DNA of 64,000 nucleotides from Melioribacter sp. (GTDB taxonomy: Bacteria; Bacteroidota; Ignavibacteria; Ignavibacteriales; Melioribacteraceae), in the NCBI GenBank assembly GCA_023250955.1, contig JAHEZQ010000008.1, forward strand, positions 1 to 64,000, read 5' to 3'. Every line of letters starts with the position of its first letter. Within the stretch, counting starts at the first letter, position 1. A program made the translations under genes and the position numbers. Below are positions 18,856-27,872 of this stretch, piece after piece. The notes under the pieces were generated by a model. It saw only the letters and a list, made by a program, of their open reading frames with translations. It was not told the origin of the DNA and did not search any database.

Positions 18856-21462
18856 TTACCAAATAAATTGAACACCCGCTCTAATAATCCGCGGTGGTCC
18901 TACGTAAGAAGGATTATGATCAGCATCCGGTGACGAACCTACAAGTCCTGCAAGACCAGTATCGAATGGTTTACCGGTACGTGAGTATACATAACGAACA
19001 TTTTCTACATTAAGTAAATTTGTAATTTCTAAAAAGAATGATGCTGCTATTGTTGAGAACCAAACTTTTTTTATCATTCGAAGATCTACCGTTGAAGTCC
19101 AAGGTTTCCGTCCGGAGTTAATATCAATCCGTACGGTCGGATCTACGTAAGGAGTATAAGGAAGTCCACTGCCGGCTTGGATTAATAAATTCAAATTGAA
19201 ATCGGAGAATGGTTTGAAGCCTAATATTTCCGGTCCCTTATCTTTGGGAATATTTAAATTTATGTTAACCGCAATATCGTGGCGTTGATCAAAGTCTAAA
19301 AAATATTCTTGATGAGGAATTTCTTCTTTTGCAAATGCATTAAAATAACCACCAAGCGGCTGCGAATTATTTCCTTTTGCAACCATATATGTATAATCAA
19401 TTGATCCGGAAATATAATTACTGTATCGTTTGCGCAGTGTTAGATCAACACCCCTTACGCTTGCATAATCCGAATTATAAAAAACAACATAGTCTTGAGA
19501 TAAATAAGTTACTTGAAGTGTTGATAATAAATCAGTTATGTCTTTATACCATGCTGAAACATCTAAAGCCCAGTCATCATTCAGTTTGTATTTTATTCCA
19601 GTTTCATAAGCAACTGTTTTTTGTGCCTTCACTCCGGGGTTACCAACTAACGGCATTGATGTGCTTAAGTCTTTAACATTATTATAGTATAAAGCATTGT
19701 AATCCGGGTTCTGAAAGAAATGCCCATAAGAAAAATGAAGCACGGCGCGGTCTGTGATTGGATGAGCTAAACCAATACGCGGACTTAGTTGTGTTTTAGC
19801 TGAAACAGGTTCTTCTACAGCAGGGATCCAATTATTGTTGTTATCAAAACTTCCAAAGCGTCGGATGTCCGGCCACATATTTGCTTTAGGATCGGCATAA
19901 TCAAAACGTAAACCAAGATTTATTATTAAGTAATCATATTCAATTTTATCCTGAACATAACTTGACATCTCAATCGGTGTTCGAAGATATTCATCTTTGT
20001 ATTGCGCTCCGGACGGCCATGGTTGAGATTCTTCATGAACTTGAATTCGATGACTCTTAAACTCAAATCCACCTTTAAACTGATTGGAGTTATTAGCCTG
20101 ATAAGTTAAATCAAATTTGCCGTCATAAGTAATTGTTTGATCATCAGAATAAGGAGAATCATCTCCGCTGACATAGAAATAAACGGTTTGACCTGTCTGA
20201 CCTCTTATATAATCTTGTGGCTGTTTATTTCCTACTTGAGTTTTCATTTTATTATCATAACGGGATAGCTGGGCAGTATAAAACGTACTGTTATTAAGTG
20301 TATGTGTTAATGTTAAACCAATACGGTTTGTATTTTGTACCGAATGACTTTGATTATCACTCAAGTATTTCCATGCATGACTATATCCTTGAGATTCGTT
20401 CTGAGTAACTTGATCTGATAATGATAATTTTACAGTTGGACTAAATTTATAAGTTAATTTTCCAAAACCGTCTCTTTGCAAACTATAACCATGCGGTAAA
20501 TAGCTATCCTCATTTTTATATTTACCGGAAATGAAAAATGTCAGATCAGGTATGATGGGCACCGGACCATTCAACGACAAATTTAATGTTCCTTTTATTG
20601 GTATTTGTAAATCGAGAGGTTTAAAACCGAAACGATCAATCACACTTTTATTTACATATTCATAACTATCAGCTACTCCGGAGAAAGGATTTTTTTGTCT
20701 ATAGGGAGATTGATTTAACATCGGGGAAGTAACTTCAAATTTTCCGTGGAAAGTATCGCCTCCATCTTTTGTAACAATATTTACTATACTTGACATTGCA
20801 TCCCCGTATTCAGCATTAAAAGCACCGCTTAAGATTATCATTTCTTCGATAGCATCTTTATTCATTGAATTATTAAAACCACCATACAAAGGATCTTCCA
20901 CATACATACCATCAACCATATAAGCAATTTCACCTGTTCTACCTCCTCTTACGTGGATATTGCCATCGGCATCAGTTGTAAACCCAGCTTTAGTAGTCAA
21001 AATTTCTTGAACATTTTCTGCAGGCATGTTAACAATTTCATCGGCACTTATAACTGATTGTTTCGATGTGACATCTTTCTCAATAATTGGGCGACTAGCA
21101 ACAACAACTGTTTCTCCCATTTCTGTAGTGGTGGGCTCTAATTTGAAATCTAATTGTGTTGTAAGATCAACAATAACCTGAACATTAGTAACTTTGTAAT
21201 TTTTATAACCAATCATAGATGCACGAATAGAATACTTACCTGGTCGGACATTTATTATAAAATATTGACCATTAATATCACATGAAGCACCTAATGTAGT
21301 TCCTTCAATCATCACATTACAACCTGGTAATGGCTCACCAGTAGTTGCATCTTTTACGGTACCGGAAATTTTACCAGTTGTTCCACCGTATATAAAGGAA
21401 GGTACAACTGAAAGTATTATTACAAAATAGAAGATGTTAATTTTTTTTAAATAATTTTTCAA
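18856..21462 (-). CDS. TonB-dependent receptor with carboxypeptidase-like N-terminal domain (module 1)
   Basis: 868 residues. Signal peptide about 1-27, a carboxypeptidase-regulatory-like beta-sandwich at 30-110 (GKISGTVKDATTGEPLPGCN), a plug domain at about 120-235 (VVVASRPIIEKDVT, NIHVRGGRTGEIAYMVDGM, AEYGDAMSSIVNIVTKDGG) and a 22-strand type barrel ending GVQFIW with a C-terminal aromatic. This is the SusC/FecA-like outer-membrane importer form. The start is TTG 21460-21462 with GGAGG 6 nt upstream. No SusD partner follows; instead it is coupled to a giant secreted protein and a PorV-like protein, the same order as module 2. Confidence 0.92.
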   Translation of the reverse strand: MKNYLKKINIFYFVIILSVVPSFIYGGTTGKISGTVKDATTGEPLPGCNVMIEGTTLGASCDINGQYFIINVRPGKYSIRASMIGYKNYKVTNVQVIVDLTTQLDFKLEPTTTEMGETVVVASRPIIEKDVTSKQSVISADEIVNMPAENVQEILTTKAGFTTDADGNIHVRGGRTGEIAYMVDGMYVEDPLYGGFNNSMNKDAIEEMIILSGAFNAEYGDAMSSIVNIVTKDGGDTFHGKFEVTSPMLNQSPYRQKNPFSGVADSYEYVNKSVIDRFGFKPLDLQIPIKGTLNLSLNGPVPIIPDLTFFISGKYKNEDSYLPHGYSLQRDGFGKLTYKFSPTVKLSLSDQVTQNESQGYSHAWKYLSDNQSHSVQNTNRIGLTLTHTLNNSTFYTAQLSRYDNKMKTQVGNKQPQDYIRGQTGQTVYFYVSGDDSPYSDDQTITYDGKFDLTYQANNSNQFKGGFEFKSHRIQVHEESQPWPSGAQYKDEYLRTPIEMSSYVQDKIEYDYLIINLGLRFDYADPKANMWPDIRRFGSFDNNNNWIPAVEEPVSAKTQLSPRIGLAHPITDRAVLHFSYGHFFQNPDYNALYYNNVKDLSTSMPLVGNPGVKAQKTVAYETGIKYKLNDDWALDVSAWYKDITDLLSTLQVTYLSQDYVVFYNSDYASVRGVDLTLRKRYSNYISGSIDYTYMVAKGNNSQPLGGYFNAFAKEEIPHQEYFLDFDQRHDIAVNINLNIPKDKGPEILGFKPFSDFNLNLLIQAGSGLPYTPYVDPTVRIDINSGRKPWTSTVDLRMIKKVWFSTIAASFFLEITNLLNVENVRYVYSRTGKPFDTGLAGLVGSSPDADHNPSYVGPPRIIRAGVQFIW

Positions 21463-21525
21463 GAGGGTCCTCCCCTTTAAACAAATTATTATAGCATAAT
21501 TAAAAATTATATTTCCAATTAATAA

Positions 21526-21572
21526 AATCTTCCGAAGATCTATAATCTTTTATATAAATCTTCGAAAGATTT
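21526..21572 (-). terminator. Hairpin between jelly-roll gene and TBDR (terminator or attenuator)
   Basis: Two near-identical dyads, AAATCTTCGAAAGATTT (21556-21572) and ATCTTCCGAAGAT (21527-21539), can pair with each other into a stem of about 15 bp with one mismatch. On the - strand it is followed by TTTTATTAATT. It may reduce read-through from the jelly-roll gene into the TBDR. Confidence 0.5.
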
Positions 21573-21590
21573 CATAAAAAATTGCGATGA

Positions 21591-22655
21591 TTATTTCATA
21601 AGAATCATCTTTCTGCTTTCGTAAAAATTGCCAGTTTTTAATGAATACATATAAACACCTGAAGGAACGGAATTTCCAAATTCATTTTTACCATTCCAGC
21701 TAACTGTATAAGAACCAGCAGATTGTTCTTTGGAAACAAGTGTTTTTATTTCACGACCTAATAGATCATAAACTGATAAAGATGTGAAACCACCATTAGA
21801 TAATTTATAAGAGATTTGTGTTTCAGGATTAAATGGATTGGGATAATTCTGCAATAAAGAAAATTCAGTAGGAACTTTTTCGTTATCTTCTACTGATGTA
21901 GCTGCTAGTTGTGTTACAAGAATATTATCAAAATAAGCTGCTAGTCCCGTTGCACTCTGCTGGAATGAATATAAGCCGAAACTGCCTGCTGTATTAGCAC
22001 CTGCGAAGTCACGTTCCAATGGACTATTGGTTAACATTTGATTATCGAAATAACATGAAAACCTTACTTTTGTAGCGTTTATAGTACGAACTTCAATTTT
22101 CAATTTATGCCAACCGCTAGTTGTTGGATAACGGCCTGGATTATCTGCGCCTTTAAAATCATAGTTGAATACAGGTAAGAAAGTAGCGGGATCTGATTTA
22201 AGTCCGGAAAAATTGATACGATTACTTGCATCAAAATCTACACGCATTTTATAAAAATCTTTTTTAGAGCTATCGGCATAAACTATTAATCCTGAATAAC
22301 CGGATGGTGATGGATTTACATAACAATACACATCTGCTTCTATAGCATAATTTTGCAGAGTTACATCACCATTTATTGCAACAGCAGAACCAGTATAAGA
22401 ACCGTTAATATCCTGCAATAGTCCCACATAACTTCCCCCGCCAGTTAGTATTGCAGGAGCCTGTGCCATCGGTACGGCAATTAATGCATCCTCAGGTGTA
22501 GTAGTTCCTGGAACTTTATAATAGGGCCACCATGATGACTTAGCACCATTTTCAAAATTTTCATAGAACAGAATTGTTTGAGAAAAAGTTTTTCCCGCAC
22601 AAAGAAAAGAAAGGATTAGAATTGTGAGACTTAAAATGGTAGATGTTTTTTTCAT
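21591..22655 (-). CDS. Secreted jelly-roll (LamG/DUF1080-like) protein with type A T9SS sorting domain
   Basis: 354 residues. Signal peptide about 1-25. Residues 28-250 form a concanavalin-like beta sandwich (ENFENGAKSSWW, GWHKLKIEVR, AYFDNILVTQL) of the kind that binds or cleaves sugars. After a short linker the last 80 residues are a canonical T9SS type A domain: FSLLQNYPNPFNPETQISY, LSVYDLLGREI, SGVYMYSLKTG, ending KMILMK. No catalytic residues can be assigned, so carbohydrate binding is inference. GGAGG precedes the ATG at 6 nt. It is the first gene downstream of a LytTR-type direct repeat at 22873-22905 and heads module 1. Confidence 0.88.
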   Translation of the reverse strand: MKKTSTILSLTILILSFLCAGKTFSQTILFYENFENGAKSSWWPYYKVPGTTTPEDALIAVPMAQAPAILTGGGSYVGLLQDINGSYTGSAVAINGDVTLQNYAIEADVYCYVNPSPSGYSGLIVYADSSKKDFYKMRVDFDASNRINFSGLKSDPATFLPVFNYDFKGADNPGRYPTTSGWHKLKIEVRTINATKVRFSCYFDNQMLTNSPLERDFAGANTAGSFGLYSFQQSATGLAAYFDNILVTQLAATSVEDNEKVPTEFSLLQNYPNPFNPETQISYKLSNGGFTSLSVYDLLGREIKTLVSKEQSAGSYTVSWNGKNEFGNSVPSGVYMYSLKTGNFYESRKMILMK

Positions 22656-22776
22656 GACTTACCTCCATAAATTAAAAAATGGGGCTTGAATTAATCCCTG
22701 TTTAGCTTTTTTAATAATTTATTTTTTTGAACAAAATCAATAATTAAACAATGTTGTGTCGGGTAAATCGATTTAA

Positions 22777-22819
22777 AAATCTTCAACGGATTAATTTCAG
22801 AATCGGTTGATGAAGATTT
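22777..22819 (-). terminator. Imperfect hairpin, probable terminator of the LytTR regulator gene
   Basis: AAATCTTCA (22777-22785) is complementary to TGAAGATTT (22811-22819), with a partly paired inner stem. On the - strand the stem is followed by TTTTAAAT. It also lies between the direct repeat at 22873 and the jelly-roll gene, so it could sit in that gene's 5' untranslated region. Confidence 0.4.
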
Positions 22820-22872
22820 ATTTTAATATTTGACCTAATTTAGTTTAGACTGACATACTTGAGAATACAATT

Positions 22873-22905
22873 GCGATTAGCGGTTAATAGTTGCGAAAAG
22901 TGGTT
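22873..22905 (-). promoter_or_regulatory. LytTR-type direct repeat, site A
   Basis: GCGATTAGCGGTT (22873-22885) and GCGAAAAGTGGTT (22893-22905) repeat with a 20-bp period. Read in the direction of the jelly-roll gene the half-site is AACCGCTAATCGC. It lies about 220-250 bp before the ATG at 22655 and downstream of the regulator gene that may encode its ligand. Confidence 0.65.
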
Positions 22906-22937
22906 TTATAACTGGATAATAGAGAAGAAAATCTTGA

Positions 22938-23663
22938 TTAAACAAATTTCTCTTTTATTTTAGCTGCATATCTACGGCTCATAAGAAAAGGTTTTTCAAA
23001 TCCCTTAAGAAAAACCTTAAAAGAATTAGAAAGCGAATCATCAATTTTAGAAATATAACCTAAGTTCACAATTGTTTCTCTGTGTATTCTGCAGAAATGA
23101 TTTTCTGGAAGTCGATTTTCCCATTCTCTCATAGTTTTTCTAGTTATCGAATGAGTCTTATCAACAGTATGCACAAATGTATAATCTGCATCCGAAGTGA
23201 TAGCAACGATAGAATCAATCTTCAAAAATCTGTATTTATTATTAAGCATAAGGAAAATTACATCGTCGTAATTCAGTTGATGAAATGAATCTGCTTCTTT
23301 TAATGCCCTATGAGTAAGTTTATCAATGGTTTGATGCATTCTTTCGGCACTGACCGGTTTCAACAAATAATCTTGTGCATTAACATCAAATGCTCTGATT
23401 GCATATTTATCGTAAGCAGTTACAAAAACAAAATCCAATTCATAATCTATTTTATTTATCAGATCAAATCCCGATTCCCCTCGTAACTGAATGTCTAGAA
23501 AAACTAAATTCGGATGAAATTTATTTATAAGTAATTCAGCAGCGTTTACAGTGTTTGCTTCTCCAACAATTTCAATTTCATTAAATGTACTAAGAACATT
23601 CTTAAGATCAAGTCTTGCAAGTTTTTCATCATCAACTATTATCGCTTTATATTTTGTCGTCAT
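22938..23663 (-). CDS. LytTR-family response regulator (pair 1)
   Basis: 241 residues. The receiver domain has acidic residues D11/D12, the phospho-acceptor D57 in LVFLDIQLRG, the switch threonine in FVTAYD and the lysine in LLKPV. The LytTR DNA-binding domain starts near residue 135 (VIFLMLNNKYRFLKIDSI) and contains the family pattern FCRIHRETIVNLGYI. It would be phosphorylated by the kinase encoded 12 bp upstream and bind 20-21 bp-spaced direct repeats. 241 residues is the normal AgrA/LytR/BtsR-type length. It is paralogous to the regulator at 26821-27546, sharing most motif residues. Confidence 0.93.
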   Translation of the reverse strand: MTTKYKAIIVDDEKLARLDLKNVLSTFNEIEIVGEANTVNAAELLINKFHPNLVFLDIQLRGESGFDLINKIDYELDFVFVTAYDKYAIRAFDVNAQDYLLKPVSAERMHQTIDKLTHRALKEADSFHQLNYDDVIFLMLNNKYRFLKIDSIVAITSDADYTFVHTVDKTHSITRKTMREWENRLPENHFCRIHRETIVNLGYISKIDDSLSNSFKVFLKGFEKPFLMSRRYAAKIKEKFV

Positions 23664-23675
23664 ATAGTTAACAAT

Positions 23676-24740
23676 TTAGTTCTTTTTTTTGAGTGACATT
23701 TTTACTTGCACAGATTCATCATTTTTAATTATTTGAAAATTATGTTGATTTGGCGAGTAGATTTCTAATCTTCTTTTGATATTTTCCAATCCTCTGCCAT
23801 CATGATTGTTTTTTTCTCTCTCAATCCATTTACCGGTATTGAAAACGCTGATGTTCAAATAATCATCGATCATTTTCGCCGTTATAATAATTTTTAGGGG
23901 GATTGGACTTGTGTGCATTCCATGCTTAATTGCATTTTCAACCAATGGGTGAATAAGAAATATTGGAATATTACAAGACTCAGCAGTTGGTTCAATATTA
24001 AATTCAACAAATAGTTCATCTTCAAATCTTACTTTTTCGATATCTAAATAGTTTTTGATTACCTCAATTTCTTTTGATAGAGCTACTTCGTTATTATGAA
24101 ATTCAATTAATGTGTAGCGCAAAAATTCTGAAATTTTTGTGATGATTTCTTTTGCTTTTTTATTTTCATCTGAAGTAAGCGCTCGCAATGAGCTTAATGT
24201 ATTAAATAGAAAATGAGGATTTAGCTGGTACTTTAACATTTCAAGCTGGGAATTGCGTACGAGTAATAACGCATTATCGGTCTTCTCCTTTTGAGAGACC
24301 CATTCCATCCAAAATTTAATTCCAAAATATAATCCGCTCCATCCAATGAAAACCGCATTGTTCCTAACAATACCTACCACAATTTCCCAAAAAGTAATGT
24401 TTCCTAAAGTTATTTTATTATTCATTAATGATTCAACAATTACTATTGAGCTTACACTCCACAATGTTGAACATATAAAGGATGAAACAAATATAATTAT
24501 AGAGAGTGATACGAATGAATATTCCAAAAAATTTATTCTCTTCAATCTATAACGTAAAAGAACGGATATTATAAAACCAACAGAAAGATTTATTATTCTA
24601 TTAAGAAAATTTTGGAATGTAAAATCTTTAATGGGACTAAACACAAAGATGTATTGAAAAAAGAAAATGATCCAGCCAAATATTTGAAGAAACCAAAAGG
24701 TCGCCTCTTTATTTTTATACATTTCCTTAATCATCTTCAT
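23676..24740 (-). CDS. LytS-type membrane sensor histidine kinase (pair 1)
   Basis: 354 residues. Four hydrophobic segments in the first 150 residues form a membrane sensor without a large extracytoplasmic loop. The His_kinase (LytS/YehU) domain follows: QLEMLKYQLNPHFLFNTLSS holds the phospho-acceptor histidine in NPHFLFN, then PIFLIHPLVENAIKHGM is the N box and HDGRGLENIKRRL the G box. It precedes its regulator by 12 bp. A direct repeat (site B) lies 117-150 bp upstream of the start, which suggests autoregulation. Stimulus unknown. The exact start among three nearby methionines is uncertain. Confidence 0.92.
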   Translation of the reverse strand: MKMIKEMYKNKEATFWFLQIFGWIIFFFQYIFVFSPIKDFTFQNFLNRIINLSVGFIISVLLRYRLKRINFLEYSFVSLSIIIFVSSFICSTLWSVSSIVIVESLMNNKITLGNITFWEIVVGIVRNNAVFIGWSGLYFGIKFWMEWVSQKEKTDNALLLVRNSQLEMLKYQLNPHFLFNTLSSLRALTSDENKKAKEIITKISEFLRYTLIEFHNNEVALSKEIEVIKNYLDIEKVRFEDELFVEFNIEPTAESCNIPIFLIHPLVENAIKHGMHTSPIPLKIIITAKMIDDYLNISVFNTGKWIEREKNNHDGRGLENIKRRLEIYSPNQHNFQIIKNDESVQVKMSLKKKN

Positions 24741-24856
24741 GAGTATTACAATTTTTCAGTTTAGAATAATCTTCTTTCTAAATTGTATGTTTGCTTCAAA
24801 ACTTATTTATCATTTGGTATCAATTTATTCATTTTTCAGAAATAATCCTTTTAATT

Positions 24857-24890
24857 GCGATAAGCGGTTTTTTAGTTATGATAAGCGGTT
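24857..24890 (-). promoter_or_regulatory. LytTR-type direct repeat, site B (best match)
   Basis: GCGATAAGCGGTT (24857-24869) and ATGATAAGCGGTT (24878-24890) share 11 identical bases, GATAAGCGGTT, with a 21-bp period. It lies upstream of the kinase/regulator operon of pair 1, in the same orientation relative to the gene as sites A and D. The rest of the 24741-25130 gap holds no gene I can support. Confidence 0.75.
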
Positions 24891-25130
24891 ATCTTTCACT
24901 AAATGAAATAGCCAGGCAATAGCTCGGGCTATGGGGCAAAACAATAACCGATAGAAAGCAAAAGTTGCACATGTGCCATCCCAACAAATCTCTTACAGAA
25001 TTAATCTGTGTTCTCAATATAATCTTTGTAAAATAAACTATGAATTCATCAACGATTTTATTCACTAATGCAAGCAGATAGATTTTATGCGGATGGATAT
25101 TTCAAAAAAATATTAAGATAAGAACGAAAT

Positions 25131-25391
25131 TCACTGGAATTTTTTACCCCTGGGAAATGCTATTTGATTCGTCTGCGTTTTATTTTCTTCGAAACTATTT
25201 GCAAATATTATTGAAGTAAAATTAATTATAGCGAATAAAACCAATATAGCGCCAATAATTAATATGATTCCGCTTACTAATAGGTAACTATCGGCATAAA
25301 TATAAATTGATTTATCTGCAAACCATCGGGCAAATGAAAATAACGCCACCCCTATTATTGCAATCAAAAAATTTGCAATTTTGTTTCTCAT
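25131..25391 (-). CDS. Small two-helix membrane protein of unknown function
   Basis: 86 residues from the ATG at 25391, which has a strong AGGAGG 5 nt upstream; an in-frame ATG 81 bp further upstream has no such support. Two hydrophobic segments (about 6-24 and 40-65) flank a short loop, and a charged tail ends PRGKKFQ. I recognise no family. It lies alone between the two divergent LytS/LytTR operons and could be an accessory membrane partner of them, but this is only context. Confidence 0.65.
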   Translation of the reverse strand: MRNKIANFLIAIIGVALFSFARWFADKSIYIYADSYLLVSGIILIIGAILVLFAIINFTSIIFANSFEENKTQTNQIAFPRGKKFQ

Positions 25392-25607
25392 TTGTTCCTC
25401 CTGCATAAAGTTTACTTTTTTTCTAACTTCGATAATAGTATTATCCACCGATTCGAAAAACCTCCTTGCCATTCCTTTATTATAGACGATTAAAAAGATA
25501 AAATGTTGTGTGGGAAAATTGCTGCCCGCATAAATTGGTATTCAAGCATGAAAGTTGCTTTTTTAAAAAGGATATGTGGCCCGATAAAAACAAATAAATT
25601 ATATATT

Positions 25608-25640
25608 AACCGTTTACGGATTAATAAAGCCGCTTAAAAA
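25608..25640 (+). promoter_or_regulatory. LytTR-type direct repeat, site C
   Basis: AACCGTTTACGGA (25608-25620) and AGCCGCTTAAAAA (25628-25640) match the reverse complement of the site B half-site with a 20-bp period. It lies 81-113 bp before the kinase ATG at 25721, in the same orientation relative to its gene as sites A, B and D. Weaker second halves than site B. Confidence 0.55.
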
Positions 25641-25720
25641 TTTTTATGCAATTTTAGTATCTTGAATAACGATATTATACCCGAAAATAATTTTTCATTT
25701 TTTCTGTACGGGTTTATTAA

Positions 25721-26824
25721 ATGTGGTCAATTAGAAAATATATCAAAAAAGAATTTCTTGATAACAAACATCCCTCTTTCCATTTTATCAATACTTTAGG
25801 ATGGATCATTTTCGTTGCGGTGGATTCCTTTATCATAAGTCCACAACAAACTACTATAAGTGTCCCATTTTTTATTATTAATACATTACAATGGGCAACA
25901 GGTTATTTAATTACTATCTACCTCAGACGTATATATAAAGACTTTCCTTATAGATCTAAATCTATCGTTACAATAATTGGATTTATTTTTACAATCTCTT
26001 TTCTTGCTTCGTGTTTGTTATATTTTTCATCTCATTTTGTTTGTTTTATTCTTGATCCTCGATACCAGAAAGTAATCTTACAATCAATTTTTAATATAAA
26101 TTATATTACTAAAATGATGATTATGGTAGTTCCTTTGATGACAACCTGGAGTTTACTTTACTTCGGAATTAAATTCTGGATAGATTTATTGGAGGAACGG
26201 GAAAGAGCTCAAAAAGCACAACTTCTTGCACAAAGCGCACAACTTCAAATGCTTCGGTATCAGATTAATCCGCATTTTTTATTTAACTCCTTTAGCTCAC
26301 TCCGTGCACTAATTCGTATTGATCAGAATAAAGCTGAAAATATGTTAAGCAAATTATCGGAATTTTATAGATACACTCTCGTTACAAAAAGTAATACCGA
26401 AATTCCCCTTATTGAAGAAATAGAAGCTATAACTCATTATGCCGAAATTGAAAAAATCCGTTTTGAAGACAAAATTGAGTTTGAATTTAACGTTGATACA
26501 CTTGCTGAAGAATATCCAATTCCAAGTTTTTTAATTCATCCCCTTGTAGAAAACGCAATTAAATATGGAATGAAAACCAGCAAAATGCCACTAAAAATCT
26601 GGATCAATGCAACGGTTGAGAATAATTGGCTGATTATTCGAATCACTAACACAGGTAAATTTATTAAACAGGGCAGTGATGAAGACCATGTAGGAACAGG
26701 AAACGGATTATTAAACATAAAGAACAGATTAGCATACAGCTACCCTTACAAAAACAAGTTCGAAATCAATGAACAAGACGGGAAAGTCTGTGCAACTGTC
26801 AAAATTTTTAAGGAGCTGAAATGA
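25721..26824 (+). CDS. LytS-type membrane sensor histidine kinase (pair 2)
   Basis: 367 residues, paralogous to the kinase at 23676-24740. Four hydrophobic segments span about 20-150, then a coiled linker (EERERAQKAQLLAQSAQ) leads into LQMLRYQINPHFLFNSFSSL with the phospho-acceptor histidine, the N box FLIHPLVENAIKYGM and the G box GTGNGLLNIKNRL. Stop and the next start overlap as ATGA, so kinase and regulator are translationally coupled. Site C lies just upstream. The ribosome-binding site is weak. Signal unknown. Confidence 0.93.
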   Translation: MWSIRKYIKKEFLDNKHPSFHFINTLGWIIFVAVDSFIISPQQTTISVPFFIINTLQWATGYLITIYLRRIYKDFPYRSKSIVTIIGFIFTISFLASCLLYFSSHFVCFILDPRYQKVILQSIFNINYITKMMIMVVPLMTTWSLLYFGIKFWIDLLEERERAQKAQLLAQSAQLQMLRYQINPHFLFNSFSSLRALIRIDQNKAENMLSKLSEFYRYTLVTKSNTEIPLIEEIEAITHYAEIEKIRFEDKIEFEFNVDTLAEEYPIPSFLIHPLVENAIKYGMKTSKMPLKIWINATVENNWLIIRITNTGKFIKQGSDEDHVGTGNGLLNIKNRLAYSYPYKNKFEINEQDGKVCATVKIFKELK

Positions 26825-27546
26825 GTAATACATTTAAAGCCATAATTGTTGATGACGAAAAACTTGCAAGAGAGGACCTCAAGGCAATTTCAAAAAATTT
26901 TGAAGAGATTGAAATTATTGGTGAAGCAAGTAATATTAAAGAAGCTAAAAAATTAATTGAAAGTTTAAGTCCCGATTTAATTTTTCTTGATATACAGATG
27001 CCGGGTAAAACTGGTTTCGATCTTCTTACCGAAATTCAAACCGACGCTAAAATTATTTTTGTTACTGCTTATGATGAATATGCAATTAGGGCTTTTGAAG
27101 TTAATGCACAGGATTATTTATTAAAACCCGTGAATAAAGAAAGATTTTCTTTAGCACTAGAACACTTAAAATTTGAAAGTGAAATTCATAAAGATTCTTA
27201 CAAAAAACTTGAATATAATGATAACGTTTTCCTGATGGTGAATAATGCATACCAATTCATTAAAGTTAGTTCAATAATTGTAATCACTGCTGCAGGAAAT
27301 TACTCTGAAATCTTAACGACTACAAAACTAAAAGGTTTAGTTTTAAAATCTATGAAAGAATGGGAGACAAGACTTCCTGATAATTCTTTTATAAGAATAC
27401 ATAGAAATGCTATAATCAACCTAGAATTTTTAGATCGAACCGAAGATTGGTTTAGTTATTCTTATCAGGTATTTCTAAAGGGAATAGAAAAACCGTTTGT
27501 AATGAGCAGACGATATGCGTCAAAACTGAAAGATAAAATGGTATAA
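26821..27546 (+). CDS. LytTR-family response regulator (pair 2)
   Basis: 241 residues, same architecture as the pair 1 regulator: receiver with D11/D12, phospho-acceptor D57 in LIFLDIQMPG, FVTAYD and LLKPV, then a LytTR domain with FIRIHRNAIINLEFL. AAGGAG precedes the ATG inside the kinase gene. The two regulators share the DNA-recognition end SRRYA(S/A)K(L/I)K, so they may read the same or similar repeats. The gene is followed by a TTGAGA/TCTCAA dyad at 27699-27715 and then by the RNA element at 27757. Confidence 0.93.
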   Translation: MSNTFKAIIVDDEKLAREDLKAISKNFEEIEIIGEASNIKEAKKLIESLSPDLIFLDIQMPGKTGFDLLTEIQTDAKIIFVTAYDEYAIRAFEVNAQDYLLKPVNKERFSLALEHLKFESEIHKDSYKKLEYNDNVFLMVNNAYQFIKVSSIIVITAAGNYSEILTTTKLKGLVLKSMKEWETRLPDNSFIRIHRNAIINLEFLDRTEDWFSYSYQVFLKGIEKPFVMSRRYASKLKDKMV

Positions 27547-27582
27547 GTTTTATTAGTCAAGCAATATTTAATAGTAGTTTTT

Positions 27583-27615
27583 AACCTCTCACTTAACCGA
27601 TTCACCCTTTATCAC
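27583..27615 (+). promoter_or_regulatory. Weak LytTR-type direct repeat, site E
   Basis: AACCTCTCACTTA (27583-27595) and CACCCTTTATCAC (27603-27615) have the 20-bp period and the AACC..(C)TT(A)T pattern but several mismatches. It lies 142 bp before the structured RNA element, so it could drive that element independently of the regulator gene. Candidate only. Confidence 0.35.
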
Positions 27616-27756
27616 AATTCAATTCATTTTCTCAAAAAATAATTTCATCTTGCATTGAATGAAAATATTCCCGAATAGTTACTTTCAACAATAAAATATT
27701 GAGACACTATCTCAATTGAATTTTAGGAGATTTTAACTGTCAGCTAATAAAATTTT

Positions 27757-27809
27757 GAGGCTATCTACAAGGGTTCAATACCCTTTCTTTCGATGCATAT
27801 TAGAGCCTC
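27757..27809 (+). ncRNA. Structured RNA element, copy I
   Basis: GAGGCT (27757-27762) pairs with AGCCTC (27804-27809). Inside are a hairpin, AAGGGT (27769-27774) with ACCCTT (27780-27785), and a single-stranded core CTTTCGATGCATATT (27787-27801). A CTCCTCT stretch and a strong terminator follow at 27816-27857. Copy II (29549-29600, opposite strand) has the same order of parts, the identical 15-nt core and the identical closing stem but a completely different hairpin sequence, which suggests the structure is conserved. No frame with a ribosome-binding site crosses it. It is a candidate small RNA, either in the 3' region of the regulator transcript or from its own promoter. Not recognised as a known family; that cannot be checked here. 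Confidence 0.6.
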
Positions 27810-27815
27810 CCGTCT

Positions 27816-27857
27816 CCTCTCTGAAGATTAATCTCTTGGTCCTCAGAGAGGTTTTTT
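27816..27857 (+). terminator. Strong intrinsic terminator after RNA copy I
   Basis: CCTCTCTGA (27816-27824) is perfectly complementary to TCAGAGAGG (27843-27851), followed by six Ts (27852-27857). The loop contains a small AGATTAATCT dyad. Confidence 0.85.
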
Positions 27858-27872
27858 AAGGAATTATAAAAT

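Noticed and set aside
24914-24940. ATAGC/GCTAT mini-hairpin as terminator of the small membrane gene
   Set aside because: Only 5 bp and no T-run on the relevant strand.
27795-27833. Short frames starting ATGCATATT in both RNA copies (12 and about 20 codons)
   Set aside because: No ribosome-binding site precedes them and the peptides diverge after three residues, whereas the stems and core are kept; the RNA explanation fits better.
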